Positions 24,260 through 32,363 of a stretch of 64,000 nucleotides of DNA are shown here, one piece after another. A program made the position numbers and the translations under genes. Origin of the DNA: Streptomyces sp. NRRL F-4489 (GTDB taxonomy: Bacteria > Actinomycetota > Actinomycetes > Streptomycetales > Streptomycetaceae). The stretch is taken from NCBI RefSeq assembly GCF_001509485.1, contig NZ_LLZI01000124.1, forward strand, positions 45,611 through 109,610. The letters run 5' to 3'. The notes under the pieces are model-generated. The model saw nothing but the letters and a program-made list of their open reading frames with translations. It did no database searches and was not told the DNA's origin. Each line of letters opens with the position of its first letter. The first letter of the stretch is position 1.

Positions 24260-25789
24260 TCACCGGTAGAAGAAATTTTCCTGGGTTTGAATCTCCGGCA
24301 TGGACATCTCCGCAGATGCCCACACTGATAGCGCCAGCGAATCCACGTAGTCGTCATGGGCGCCGGTTTCATCGGGAGCCTCGACGATGATATTCGGGCC
24401 CTGGAAGCGCAGTTCCGCATCTTCCATCTGCGTCTGGAAGCGCCGCCACACCTTAAGACGCCGCGCCTTCGAATGCCCCGGCCAAGCAAGCTTGCCCTGG
24501 CGCATCAATTCCATGAGGTGTTTCCAGCGTTTCGACTGTGCACCGAGATCCGAGTTGCACTCCACGATTTCGACATGCGGCATCAAAACTTTGAGACGGG
24601 AAGCGACCACGTCGCCGACGCCTCCGACATCGATGCAGATCGCCCATATGTTGTACGCGCTCAGCCAGTCGACGATTCGGTAGTACTGCTCCTCCCATTC
24701 GAGGCCAGACAGATCCAGCCAGTTGAGGACTCGGTGCTCATACATCCCGAACTCGTCAGGGTGGTCCCAATCCACCCACGTAACCGTGACAATGGTGGCG
24801 TCCTGTTTCCTGGCCGGGTCGATGCCTACGAGGACTGGCGTGTGATTCCAGGCCTTGACCACCTGCATGGAGCTGTCACATAGTGCCTCGAATTTCTCCC
24901 CGGTCGTGAGCATTCCTCGGTCCAGCATCCAGATGAGTCGGTAGCTCAATTTGAACTCGTCCGAGTCCTCACCGATCTTGAGCTTCTCGGCCTCGATGTA
25001 GACGCCGTAGTCGGGGTGCGCCTTGGCGACGTCCTTCCAGGTGGCCTCAAAGTGGTTCTGCCGCTGCCCTCGACGATTAGCCAAGCGCCTATTCTGCTGA
25101 ATGATCTTGTAGAAGATGCCCTTGAAATAGGTCGGCGTGCCGGTGAGGACCATCGTCCCGCGAGTGCTGGCGAGCATCGGGGAGATGCTCTTGTTGATGA
25201 CCCGCTCGTCAGCGACCTGCGCCTCATCGACCAGCACGACGTGGTAAGTCCGTCCCTCGATCTGAGCCCGCGGATGGCATGTCTGTTTCCGCACCAGTGA
25301 CCCCGACTTGACCAGCTTCAGTTCCCGGCCCTTGCCTGAAACTTTGTCGTCGACCTCGGGGTCCTGCATGATCTCCTGGGCCCGCTCGGAGGTGAGCCGG
25401 GTAACAAACCTCGAATACAAGTTGTCCGCCATGTCATCAACTGGAGCGAAAGCTCCAACCCACACGCCTTCGGCGAAGCGCCCCATCAGGTTCGGAAATA
25501 TTGGAGCGAGCTTCGGGAACATGATCATCGCTGCGGCGATCGTGTTGACTATGGTTTCGGTCTTGCCGGACTGCCGGGCCATGCACGAGGTAATGGTCCT
25601 GGCATCACCGAGAATCACCGATTCCAGGATCCGCCGGGCCAGGGGTTTCTGATAGTGCCTCAGAGGGTGCCCGGACAGCTCGTCGACCACCAAGAGCAAC
25701 TTGTCGATGATCTGGTCGACGGTCTCCTGGCTGATCTCCGGGAATCTCTCGGCACCATCTTCTTCTTGCACCGCGACCGCTCCACCCAT
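24260..25789 (-). CDS. Terminase large subunit
   Basis: 509 residues. ATPase: ARQSGKT at 71-77, VVLVDEAQ at 184-191 and coupling motif LTGTP at 215-219. Nuclease: GIDPARKQD near 325, ICIDVGGVGD near 390 and HDDYVDSLAL near 480, giving the expected acidic residues. It packages DNA through the portal. No small-subunit gene is obvious next to it. Confidence 0.93.
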   Translation of the reverse strand: MGGAVAVQEEDGAERFPEISQETVDQIIDKLLLVVDELSGHPLRHYQKPLARRILESVILGDARTITSCMARQSGKTETIVNTIAAAMIMFPKLAPIFPNLMGRFAEGVWVGAFAPVDDMADNLYSRFVTRLTSERAQEIMQDPEVDDKVSGKGRELKLVKSGSLVRKQTCHPRAQIEGRTYHVVLVDEAQVADERVINKSISPMLASTRGTMVLTGTPTYFKGIFYKIIQQNRRLANRRGQRQNHFEATWKDVAKAHPDYGVYIEAEKLKIGEDSDEFKLSYRLIWMLDRGMLTTGEKFEALCDSSMQVVKAWNHTPVLVGIDPARKQDATIVTVTWVDWDHPDEFGMYEHRVLNWLDLSGLEWEEQYYRIVDWLSAYNIWAICIDVGGVGDVVASRLKVLMPHVEIVECNSDLGAQSKRWKHLMELMRQGKLAWPGHSKARRLKVWRRFQTQMEDAELRFQGPNIIVEAPDETGAHDDYVDSLALSVWASAEMSMPEIQTQENFFYR

Positions 25790-25955
25790 AAGCCCCGCTC
25801 CTCGAATTTCACGAAATCGAGATCGAGGCTATGAACCGGAGCAGAAAAAACGTTACTCCCAGATAGGCGGCAATCAGCCGCTTCCCTTCACCGAACACCC
25901 ACGCCACCCACCCCTGCTGTAGCCTTCCCCGCACACAACGGGTCGGGGAGGGAAC

Positions 25956-26543
25956 GTGCACAACGTGCAAAGAGCAGGCTGGGCGGCAGCTGGAGCACAA
26001 CTCTGGGCGCAACAGGCCGACCAATGGCGTGACGTGCAGGAACACGGCCACGCATACGTCGAGCAGAAACGGCACGCAGCCTGGCAGGAGGCACAACTGC
26101 ACTCCCCGTACTCCCCCAAGCGCCTGGCTCTGACCCGCATCTGCTACGTCGTCACCTACGGGATGCTCGCGCTCGCCGTCGTTGCCGCACTCATAGCGGG
26201 CGGACAGGACGGCGGCGGCGCCCGCGTCGTGCTGGGGGTCGGTGTCTACACCTGCCTGCTGTCGCTCCCCCTCTACCTGGCCCTCAGCCTGCGCACCGGA
26301 CGCCTCATCGCACGCGCAACGGCGCTCACGACGCTGGAGGATCCCGCCGCCAGGTCTCGGTCGGCCGCCGAGTACGGTGTCCGGTCCGCGTCCCAGCCCC
26401 TGTACGCCGCCGTCGGCGCGCTCGGCTGCATGGTCGCCGGTCTTCTGCCCTGGCCCCGACTGCACATCCGCATGTACCAAGGCGCCCTGTTCGCAGCCCG
26501 GTACCGCGGCCTCGACATCTCCTGCGTCACCGACGGACGATAG
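25956..26543 (+). CDS. Membrane protein of unknown function
   Basis: 195 residues from GTG 25956 (GTG 25965 is an equally possible start with better spacing from GGGGAGGG). Charged N-terminus, then hydrophobic segments VVTYGMLALAVVAALIA, VYTCLLSLPLYLALSL and a third weaker one near AAVGALGCMVAGLLPW. Oriented opposite to the late genes, so it may be expressed in the lysogen. It could be an exclusion protein; this is speculation. Confidence 0.6.
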   Translation: MHNVQRAGWAAAGAQLWAQQADQWRDVQEHGHAYVEQKRHAAWQEAQLHSPYSPKRLALTRICYVVTYGMLALAVVAALIAGGQDGGGARVVLGVGVYTCLLSLPLYLALSLRTGRLIARATALTTLEDPAARSRSAAEYGVRSASQPLYAAVGALGCMVAGLLPWPRLHIRMYQGALFAARYRGLDISCVTDGR

Positions 26544-26784
26544 CCCGGCGTGCCAGCTCCTCCAGCGTTCCAGCGACCACGACCAGGCCCTCAGCGGCCT
26601 GGTCAAGCTGCTCCTGGTCCACGTTCTTGCGCAGCTCACCCACTGCGCGGGACACCTGGGTGACCCCCTGGTCGGCCCACTCGGCAACATCCGCCGTCGG
26701 CAACGCTGCGCTCCGGCGGGCGACACGATCACGAAGCCGATGACCAGGCACCAGCTCGCGCAAAACCCTCAAAGTCCGCTTCAC
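26527..26784 (-). CDS. Helical small protein
   Basis: 85 residues from GTG 26784, overlapping the upstream TGA. Long amphipathic helices, DQGVTQVSRAVGELRKNVDQ and QAAEGLVVVAGTLEELA. Its 3' end overlaps the convergent membrane-protein gene by 17 nt. No family recognised. Confidence 0.5.
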   Translation of the reverse strand: MKRTLRVLRELVPGHRLRDRVARRSAALPTADVAEWADQGVTQVSRAVGELRKNVDQEQLDQAAEGLVVVAGTLEELARRAIVRR

Positions 26785-26909
26785 CGATCGACCCCCAGCA
26801 TCTGAAGCAGCCGCCACTCGTCGTCCATATCGAGAGCAAGATCAGCGACCATCCTGCGCACCGTATCCGCGTCCGTGGTGGCATCGGCCTCGTAGAACTC
26901 GTCTTCCAT
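26781..26909 (-). CDS. 42-residue acidic protein
   Basis: ATG 26909 shares a base with the upstream TGA, and its own TGA overlaps the next start. MEDEFYEADATTDADTVRRM, then DDEWRLLQMLGVDR. Retained between coupled genes, so likely translated. Confidence 0.5.
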   Translation of the reverse strand: MEDEFYEADATTDADTVRRMVADLALDMDDEWRLLQMLGVDR

Positions 26910-27127
26910 CAGCCCACCATCCGGAAGATCGATCGCATCGCGGCATCCTCGTCGGCCAGCACTCGGGTATACCGGCCAACCGCCAAGCCTCTCCGGAACC
27001 CAATACGGACGACGTATGTCCTATCACTGCGCCGATAAGGCGCGGACGTTTCCTGTGTCCAAGTGATGAAGAAGGGTCTCTGCCCCTTGTTCACGCCGAC
27101 TACGCGGCAAAAGAAATTAGTGGCCAT
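26909..27127 (-). CDS. Small protein, 72 residues
   Basis: ATG 27127 with GTAAGG upstream. MATNFFCRVVGVNKGQRPFF and YVVRIGFRRGLAVGRYTRVL suggest a small beta-rich fold. Coupled to the next two genes. No family recognised. Confidence 0.5.
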   Translation of the reverse strand: MATNFFCRVVGVNKGQRPFFITWTQETSAPYRRSDRTYVVRIGFRRGLAVGRYTRVLADEDAAMRSIFRMVG

Positions 27128-27161
27128 GACCCGCATCCTTACGCGGGCCGGACCCAATCAG

Positions 27162-27452
27162 TTATTCCTGGTTCAGCAGCGACGAGGGCATACGTGCAGT
27201 CGTCTGCGGGTCGATACCGTGGGAGCGGAGCTGCACTGAATAGTCAATGCTGGATTCCCGGTAGTAGCGCAACAGCTCCTCCAGCTCTCGCACATAGCGC
27301 CGCAGCTGAAGGAGCGCAGCCTCCTGCTCTTCCCGGAGGTCGCGCTGCTCCTGCTGGGCGGCTGAGCGCCTGGCCTGCCAAACGGTGGCCCAGGTAGCCA
27401 GAGAGGCAATGCCGCCGCCGCCGAAGAACGCCGCAATTATTTCAGGCGACAT
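27162..27452 (-). CDS. Membrane-anchored coiled-coil protein
   Basis: 96 residues. One N-terminal transmembrane segment (IIAAFFGGGGIASLATWATV), followed by a charged coiled coil (EEQEAALLQLRRYVRELEEL). The shape recalls small phage inner-membrane proteins, including spanin-like or exclusion proteins, but no lysis gene is next to it. Confidence 0.55.
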   Translation of the reverse strand: MSPEIIAAFFGGGGIASLATWATVWQARRSAAQQEQRDLREEQEAALLQLRRYVRELEELLRYYRESSIDYSVQLRSHGIDPQTTARMPSSLLNQE

Positions 27453-27460
27453 CGCACCTC

Positions 27461-27895
27461 CTAGGAAATTCGACGGTACGGATGATTCCTCAAGGTGCTG
27501 TTGATGTACCGTCCCTCGGACGTGGCCTTACGGACGTGCCGCCACTGGCTCTCGGAGACCCGGTAGTACTCGTACACCGGACCTCCTGGACGCCCCCTGC
27601 CCTGCTCACCATTCCGGAACTGGATGCGCAGGGTGTGTGTCTTGTAGTCATAGCCTGCGGCCACCGTTCGCGGGCGCTCCGGGTTGACCGTGTGGTCAGG
27701 GTATGTCGAGAAGGTGAACAGTGCCGCGGTGTCGCCGTCCTCGAAGGCCGCCAGGCGCTCCTGAATTTTTGGGCTGGCGTTTTTCCGTGCTTGGTACTGG
27801 AGTCGCTCGATCTGGCGCTTGGTATACGGGCTGCGGTTTTCGAAGTTACTCCCGCGCGCGGGGAGCGGCTTTGGCCTGGCGTACTTTTTTGCCAC
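27461..27895 (-). CDS. KTSC-domain protein
   Basis: 144 residues from GTG 27895, with GTAGGAGCC upstream. The C-terminal 70 residues match a KTSC domain: YDYKTHTLRIQFRNG, YEYYRVSESQWRHVRKATSE and RYINSTLRNHPYRRI. The N-terminus is basic. KTSC domains occur in phage and lysyl-tRNA-synthetase-linked proteins with no settled role. Confidence 0.75.
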   Translation of the reverse strand: MAKKYARPKPLPARGSNFENRSPYTKRQIERLQYQARKNASPKIQERLAAFEDGDTAALFTFSTYPDHTVNPERPRTVAAGYDYKTHTLRIQFRNGEQGRGRPGGPVYEYYRVSESQWRHVRKATSEGRYINSTLRNHPYRRIS

Positions 27896-27965
27896 GATGG
27901 CTCCTACGGCGAAGACGAGCGAAGTACATTGCAATTCTAAGTTTGCGGCCCCGCCATGAGGTACA

Positions 27966-27997
27966 GAAAACCCCCGCACCGGAAGCGGTGCGGGGGC
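27966..27997 (-). terminator. Intrinsic terminator
   Basis: CCCCCGCACC and GGTGCGGGGG with a 6-nt loop. On the minus strand the stem is followed by TTTTC, ending the 28.0-29.8 kb transcript. Confidence 0.85.
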
Positions 27998-28010
27998 TAT
28001 TACCACGAAC

Positions 28011-28244
28011 TCAGCGCGCCATCTCGCGCGGGCCCTGTTCAGACGCCTTGTCCGCATACTCCATCAGATAGACCGGCCACTGCCAAGCTCCCGCAACGTG
28101 GACCTGACGGCCGATTCGCACCCCGAATCGATCCGCCCCGCCCAAATGTTTCACCACGGACGCCCAATGATGAAGGGAATCAACCGCTTCCTGCCGCGAG
28201 TAGTGCACGTCGAGCCGCTCGACTATTCTGTCCCTGCTGCTCAC
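28011..28244 (-). CDS. Small protein, unknown
   Basis: 77 residues with RQEAVDSLHHWASVVKHLGG and a C-terminal WQWPVYLMEYADKAS. ATG 28244 overlaps the upstream stop. No family recognised. Confidence 0.5.
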   Translation of the reverse strand: MSSRDRIVERLDVHYSRQEAVDSLHHWASVVKHLGGADRFGVRIGRQVHVAGAWQWPVYLMEYADKASEQGPREMAR

Positions 28245-28678
28245 GCTGCCTCCTGCCCGGGAGCAGCAGAGAAAAGTACGCGCTCCACATCGGCCTCCAC
28301 GTAATTCGGCCCCTTGAGCACCTTGCCGTCGAAACGACGGATCGGACGACCGTCCAGACCGAGCTTGCTCAAATTACTGCGGTGCACCTCTTCGAACACC
28401 TGCGGCAGCGGAATATTCAGAACCTCAGCTGTACCGTAGGTGACGTACAGCAGGTCGGCCAACTCTTTGGCAAGAGCGATTCGGGCGCTGCGCCCGAGCT
28501 GGCGGCGCTCCACCCGCCGCGCCAGACGGGCCAGTTCCACGCAGACCTCGTCCGCCTCCTCAGCGACAAGTCTTCGGCGCAACAGCACGAGGTTCTCCTT
28601 GTCATCGGAGTCGCGCTCATTCTCAATTCCGAAAGCCGCATGGAATTCAGCGAGGCGAGCCATCGGGTCATATGTCAT
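28241..28678 (-). CDS. All-alpha NTP pyrophosphohydrolase (PRA-PH/MazG superfamily)
   Basis: 145 residues. LVAEEADEVCVELARLARR gives the EExxE metal site; ALAKELADLLYVTYGTAEVL gives the second acidic ExxD helix; VFEEVHRSNLSKLG completes the superfamily pattern. It probably cleaves an NTP or nucleotide analogue to the monophosphate. In phages such enzymes may clear modified nucleotides or lower alarmone pools. Confidence 0.85.
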   Translation of the reverse strand: MTYDPMARLAEFHAAFGIENERDSDDKENLVLLRRRLVAEEADEVCVELARLARRVERRQLGRSARIALAKELADLLYVTYGTAEVLNIPLPQVFEEVHRSNLSKLGLDGRPIRRFDGKVLKGPNYVEADVERVLFSAAPGQEAA

Positions 28679-28890
28679 GCTGCTCTCCTGTCATGTTGAG
28701 AAATAGGGGCATCGACCGGCCTGCGTGAATTCAGCGCGGCCTCCTCCCGGAGATGGTCGGCGACGGCGAGGTACGCACGGAGCTGGCTGCCGCAATCCAG
28801 GCGGTTCTGCACCCACCCGCAGGTGCAACTGGCCTGTATCGAGGGGCCGTTCGTCCGACCCAGGTCGCGGTAGGAAGGCGTATGACGCAT
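28675..28890 (-). CDS. Small protein downstream of the recombinase
   Basis: 71 residues from ATG 28890. CTCGWVQNRLDCGSQ could be a partial zinc site; helical C-terminus. It starts 2 nt after the recombinase stop and overlaps the next gene, so it is in that operon. Too little sequence to call an excisionase. Confidence 0.5.
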   Translation of the reverse strand: MRHTPSYRDLGRTNGPSIQASCTCGWVQNRLDCGSQLRAYLAVADHLREEAALNSRRPVDAPISQHDRRAA

Positions 28891-28891
28891 C

Positions 28892-29776
28892 TCAGGCGAC
28901 CCTCCCGAAGAGCGCCTGCTCCAGCGCGAACACAGGCGACTCCTGGAGCCGCCGGGCCGCCCTGTCGTACCCGATGGTGGTCCTGATGTCCCGGTGCCGC
29001 ATGACCTCCTGCACGCGCTCCAGCGCCTGGCCGAGCTGGAGCAGGAGTACGGTCGTCGTTGCGCGGAGCAGATGCGGGAAAAGACGGGTGACACCTGCCC
29101 GGCGGGCCATCCGGACGATGGTGTCGTAGGCGCCGGATCGGCTGAGCCGACGACCGGAACGGGTCACGAAAATCGGCCCGGTCGTACGGTCTCCAAGGTA
29201 GGCGTCGAGGGCGGCGAACGCGGCGTCCGGCAAGGGCATGGCGATTTTGTCATCACCACCCTTCGGCTTGATCCATAGCACCCGCTGGCCTGCGACCGTG
29301 CCGATGTCCTCGATGTCTGCGCCCAGCAGCTCGCTGATGCGCAGGCCCAGCAAAAGCAATGTGGTGACCAGCGCGTAGAGTCGGTCTGAGGTGTCAAACG
29401 CCTCCGTGAGGACGGCGACCGACTCCTCCATCGACATGCCCAGGGCGGGCTCCCCCGAAGGCTGGGGCTTGGCCACGTCCGTGAACGGGTTCTGGCGGGC
29501 GTACCGCCAGCGGATCGCGTACGTGTAGAAGGCACTGACCACGCTGAACGCCCGCCGACGCGTGCGCGGCGCGAGGCCGTAATCAACTTCCAGAGCACGA
29601 AGGAACGTTGCTGCCGTGTCGGGCCGGGCTCGCAGAGGGTCCACGTCGCGGGCCGCGCAGTGGCGGATGTAGCGCGTGATGTCGCGCTCGTACTCCTCCT
29701 GGGTGCGCCCGACCTTGGTCTCCAGCCACTCGCGCACAGCGCGTTCGGCTCTCTTGAAGCTGATCTTGCGGGTCAC
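28892..29776 (-). CDS. Tyrosine recombinase/integrase
   Basis: 294 residues from GTG 29776, with GGGGGAGGAC upstream. The full catalytic set is visible: Arg146 in LGLRISELL, Lys172, His235-x-x-Arg238 in HLLR, His261 and Tyr270 in TTIGYD. An N-terminal SAM-like core-binding domain precedes it. Compact XerC/D-like length with no arm-binding extension. It lies about 30 kb from the right attachment site, an unusual place for the integrase, so it may have another role (plasmid or dimer resolution, or a second integration system). Confidence 0.9.
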   Translation of the reverse strand: MTRKISFKRAERAVREWLETKVGRTQEEYERDITRYIRHCAARDVDPLRARPDTAATFLRALEVDYGLAPRTRRRAFSVVSAFYTYAIRWRYARQNPFTDVAKPQPSGEPALGMSMEESVAVLTEAFDTSDRLYALVTTLLLLGLRISELLGADIEDIGTVAGQRVLWIKPKGGDDKIAMPLPDAAFAALDAYLGDRTTGPIFVTRSGRRLSRSGAYDTIVRMARRAGVTRLFPHLLRATTTVLLLQLGQALERVQEVMRHRDIRTTIGYDRAARRLQESPVFALEQALFGRVA

Positions 29777-29924
29777 TCTGAGCGTCCTCCCCCACCAAGG
29801 CGTACGGCGTCTGCGCCGGTTCCGTGATGGCGGTCGCCAGCACCACCTACGCAAGGTGGACACTAACAAGTGAGAAACAGATGTTCAACTTAACAACAGG
29901 TGTTGGGGTCTTCCGGAAAGCCAG

Positions 29925-29952
29925 AAAGGGCCCGCGTCGGCGGGCCCTTTTG
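29925..29952. terminator. Bidirectional terminator
   Basis: AAAGGGCCCGC and GCGGGCCCTTT with a GTCG-type loop, T-rich on both exits. Between the recombinase and the gene ending at 29970. Confidence 0.8.
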
Positions 29953-29969
29953 TCGCGTCACCACGCCTG

Positions 29970-30587
29970 TTATGACTGCTGATCGAGCTGGTCCACACGC
30001 TGCTGCGACGCGTAGATACGGCCGTACACCTGGAGCGCAATCGGCGGGACCTCGTTGCTGCGCAGCCCCATGATCATGGCCCGCTCCTGCACCGTGAACT
30101 GGGTCGGATCCTCGATGAGCGCCGCCCTCAGACCTTCGAACGCCTGGGTTGGGCTCACCGGGTCCCAGTTGGCCTCGACGTGAAGTTCGGGCCGAAGCCG
30201 CTCCCACAGTTCGACAAGCTCGTTGCTGACCCGCCCCAACTTTTTGGTTGGCGGGGCCTCCGACCAGGACTTGATGGTCGCCACGTGCTCCGCAGGGAGC
30301 AGGTCGGGACTGTTCTGAACGAGCAACTCGAACCAGGCGCGAATGTCATCCGAGGACGCCAGCACACCCGACTGGTCCATGTACCGCCTGCCACGCAGGG
30401 GCTTGCCACCGCCGTCCGCATCCGAGAGCGTTTCCAACAGCGCGCGGTCCAAGTCGATGGCGCACGGCCCGCAACGCCACAGATCGAGTATGTGCGACTG
30501 ATTCAGCTCCACCCTGTACGCCTGCCCCTCGACCGGCGCACCGCACAGCGCTCCAGTCGGCAGACGGCGCATGCAGCTCTTCCTCAT
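29970..30587 (-). CDS. Zinc-ribbon protein, unknown
   Basis: 205 residues from ATG 30587 behind GGGAAGGGATTG. N-terminal cysteines CMRRLPTGALCG and LWRCGPC may form a zinc ribbon. The rest is helical, with FELLVQNSPDLLPAEHVATI and a long C-terminal helix. Possible DNA-binding regulator near the recombinase; not assigned to a family. Confidence 0.5.
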   Translation of the reverse strand: MRKSCMRRLPTGALCGAPVEGQAYRVELNQSHILDLWRCGPCAIDLDRALLETLSDADGGGKPLRGRRYMDQSGVLASSDDIRAWFELLVQNSPDLLPAEHVATIKSWSEAPPTKKLGRVSNELVELWERLRPELHVEANWDPVSPTQAFEGLRAALIEDPTQFTVQERAMIMGLRSNEVPPIALQVYGRIYASQQRVDQLDQQS

Positions 30588-30763
30588 CAATCCCTTCCCG
30601 GCCACGAGGGCCTGCCCGGCCGCCTGCCACATAGGCCACAGAGGCAGCACCGCCGAAACTTATCAACTCTTCGACAACTGTTAGGCAACACCCAACGGTA
30701 ACAGTTGATCAAAGAAGCCGGGGCCCCGTACAACCCTGTCGCTGCTCTCCGATACACAAGCAG

Positions 30764-30813
30764 CGGGCCCCCAGCAGGCCGCCGTACCAGTCGGCAACCG
30801 CTGGGGGCCCGCC
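30764..30813 (-). terminator. Hairpin terminator
   Basis: GCGGGCCCCCAGC pairs with GCTGGGGGCCCGC across 24 nt. Ends the transcript of the small gene at 30827-31075. Confidence 0.7.
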
Positions 30814-30826
30814 CCCTTTCCCTCGC

Positions 30827-31075
30827 TCAGGCCGCGTTCACCGCGCGGCGACTGGACAGCATGTCCCTCAGATCCTCTTCGCGGACCATGACGACGACCT
30901 CCCCGGTGAGCCGGTTCACCCGATAACCATGGCTCGGCAGCCGCCCGCACACCCACGCAATCTCAGCCTCGTCCGACCCGATCCGCAGCTCTACCTCAGC
31001 CACCGACGCCCCTCCGCTCTGCGCAGCCGCCTCGGAGATCACCGGGGTCGCATCGTCGCCCGACAACCCTCGCAT
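30827..31075 (-). CDS. Small protein, 82 residues
   Basis: ATG 31075 behind GGGGGTGCAG. VAEVELRIGSDEAEIAWVCG and LTGEVVVMVREEDLRDMLSS suggest a small alpha/beta fold. Divergent from the XRE gene at 31485 across a 409-nt control region. No family recognised. Confidence 0.55.
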   Translation of the reverse strand: MRGLSGDDATPVISEAAAQSGGASVAEVELRIGSDEAEIAWVCGRLPSHGYRVNRLTGEVVVMVREEDLRDMLSSRRAVNAA

Positions 31076-31118
31076 CTGCACCCCCTGTGTCCCGAGTGAC
31101 GGCGTATGCCCCACTATG

Positions 31119-31136
31119 GTTCGAGTTCATCCGAAC
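31119..31136. promoter_or_regulatory. Candidate operator
   Basis: GTTCG and CGAAC arms around 8 nt, 44 nt upstream of the minus-strand start at 31075, where it would overlap a promoter. Confidence 0.35.
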
Positions 31137-31418
31137 ATACATTCAACCCAGTGAGCGAGAGGCTGGATAGTCTCCGCACCCACAGCACGGCACCCTAGCG
31201 AAAACGTCGCACATGGTTGGTTTTACTCACAGTGACGAACCGGACGGCACCACAACCCGCCGCCGACGACCCGAGACCCAGAAGACGGCCCACCCATGGC
31301 CGGTTGCACCAAAATTACGGGGAGATACAGCGAATCGCCTGTCAAACTCCACCGATCTCCGACTGCTCCACGAGCACTCAGAGTGACGAAGAACGATCCC
31401 GGCCGTATTCGCACACCA

Positions 31419-31439
31419 GTACTCAAAATCTGAGCACTA
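31419..31439. promoter_or_regulatory. Candidate XRE operator
   Basis: AGTACTCA and TGAGCACT arms (one mismatch) around a 5-nt spacer, 45 nt before the XRE ATG. The position fits autoregulation. Confidence 0.45.
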
Positions 31440-31484
31440 ACAGACCTTCCCAACGCACGACACCTCTGATAAGGGCGCGACCCC

Positions 31485-32312
31485 ATGGCACGTGAAGAGC
31501 TGCGCCGCCTGCTGCGCACAAAGCGTCGGGCCACCTGGCCGCAAGACATCGGCCTCGCTCCACGCGAGGAACCCGGCGTCTACCAGCACGAAGTAGCCGC
31601 CTGCATCCACCACTCCGTCCAGACCTACCGCCGCCTGGAGCAGGGGCAACTCCCCCATCCCGCCCTCGACCTCCTGGCCGCCGTCGCCAGGCTCCTCAAT
31701 ATGTCCGAGGTCGAGTGGGCCGACCTGTGCCGACTCGCTCTGGACTGCGACCCACCACACCCCATCCGACCCCACTCCGGCCTCGAAGTCCCCGCTGCCT
31801 GGGCCGAGTTCATCGAGGCCATCCCCCACCCAGCATGGACCAGTGACCAGTGCTGGACAGTCCTCTCCTACAACACCGCCTGGGCCAACGTTTTCCGATC
31901 CGGCAAACCCCCACGCAACCACCTGCGGTGGGGCCTGCTGGACCCCGACGCCCGAGAGAACACCCTCCTCGGATGGGAACGGTACTGGGCGCCCAACCTC
32001 CTACTTGAACTCCGCGCAGCGCGGGAGGCGCTCCGGGACGACCCCGTGCTCCTCGAAATCGACCACGCGGTACGTGAAGACCCAACGGTTGGGCCCATGT
32101 ACGCCGCCCTCCCCCGCGCCTATACCGAAACCGACGGCGACTGCCGACCCCTACGCCATCACCTCCTCGGAGACATCTGGGTCACACTGCTCTCCGCATG
32201 CCCGACCCAATCACCCCGCGCCCGCGTCGGCGGCCTCCTCCTGTCCAAGCACAGACCACGCCCCCAGCGGCGCATCAGAGCGCAGTCACACGTGGCCGAA
32301 ACACTGGCGTAA
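31485..32312 (+). CDS. XRE regulator with MmyB-like ligand-binding domain
   Basis: 275 residues. The N-terminal helix-turn-helix includes YQHEVAACIHHSVQTYRRLE. The C-terminal domain has CWTVLSYNTAWANVFRSGKP and LLGDIWVTLLSACP, the MmyB-like receiver pattern; solved members of that group bind fatty-acid-like ligands. It is the first gene of a cassette with a type III PKS and a butyrolactone-receptor-like TetR protein, so it may sense an acyl product or control lysogeny. Confidence 0.75.
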   Translation: MAREELRRLLRTKRRATWPQDIGLAPREEPGVYQHEVAACIHHSVQTYRRLEQGQLPHPALDLLAAVARLLNMSEVEWADLCRLALDCDPPHPIRPHSGLEVPAAWAEFIEAIPHPAWTSDQCWTVLSYNTAWANVFRSGKPPRNHLRWGLLDPDARENTLLGWERYWAPNLLLELRAAREALRDDPVLLEIDHAVREDPTVGPMYAALPRAYTETDGDCRPLRHHLLGDIWVTLLSACPTQSPRARVGGLLLSKHRPRPQRRIRAQSHVAETLA

Positions 32313-32363
32313 GTTGACCTCGCCTTTACTCAGTCCCAACCGCCTTCACCGCAGAGGACACCC

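Larger units (their letters stand above)
31076..31484. promoter_or_regulatory. Divergent control region upstream of the XRE-PKS-TetR cassette
   Basis: No gene on either strand. Contains two inverted repeats (31119-31136 and 31419-31439) and a lone half site, GAGCACTC, near 31371. Probably holds promoters for both flanking transcripts. Confidence 0.5.

Noticed and set aside
25809..26732. 307-residue minus-strand ORF opposite the membrane-protein gene
   Set aside because: Composition of an antisense shadow; the plus-strand product has coherent transmembrane segments and a ribosome site.
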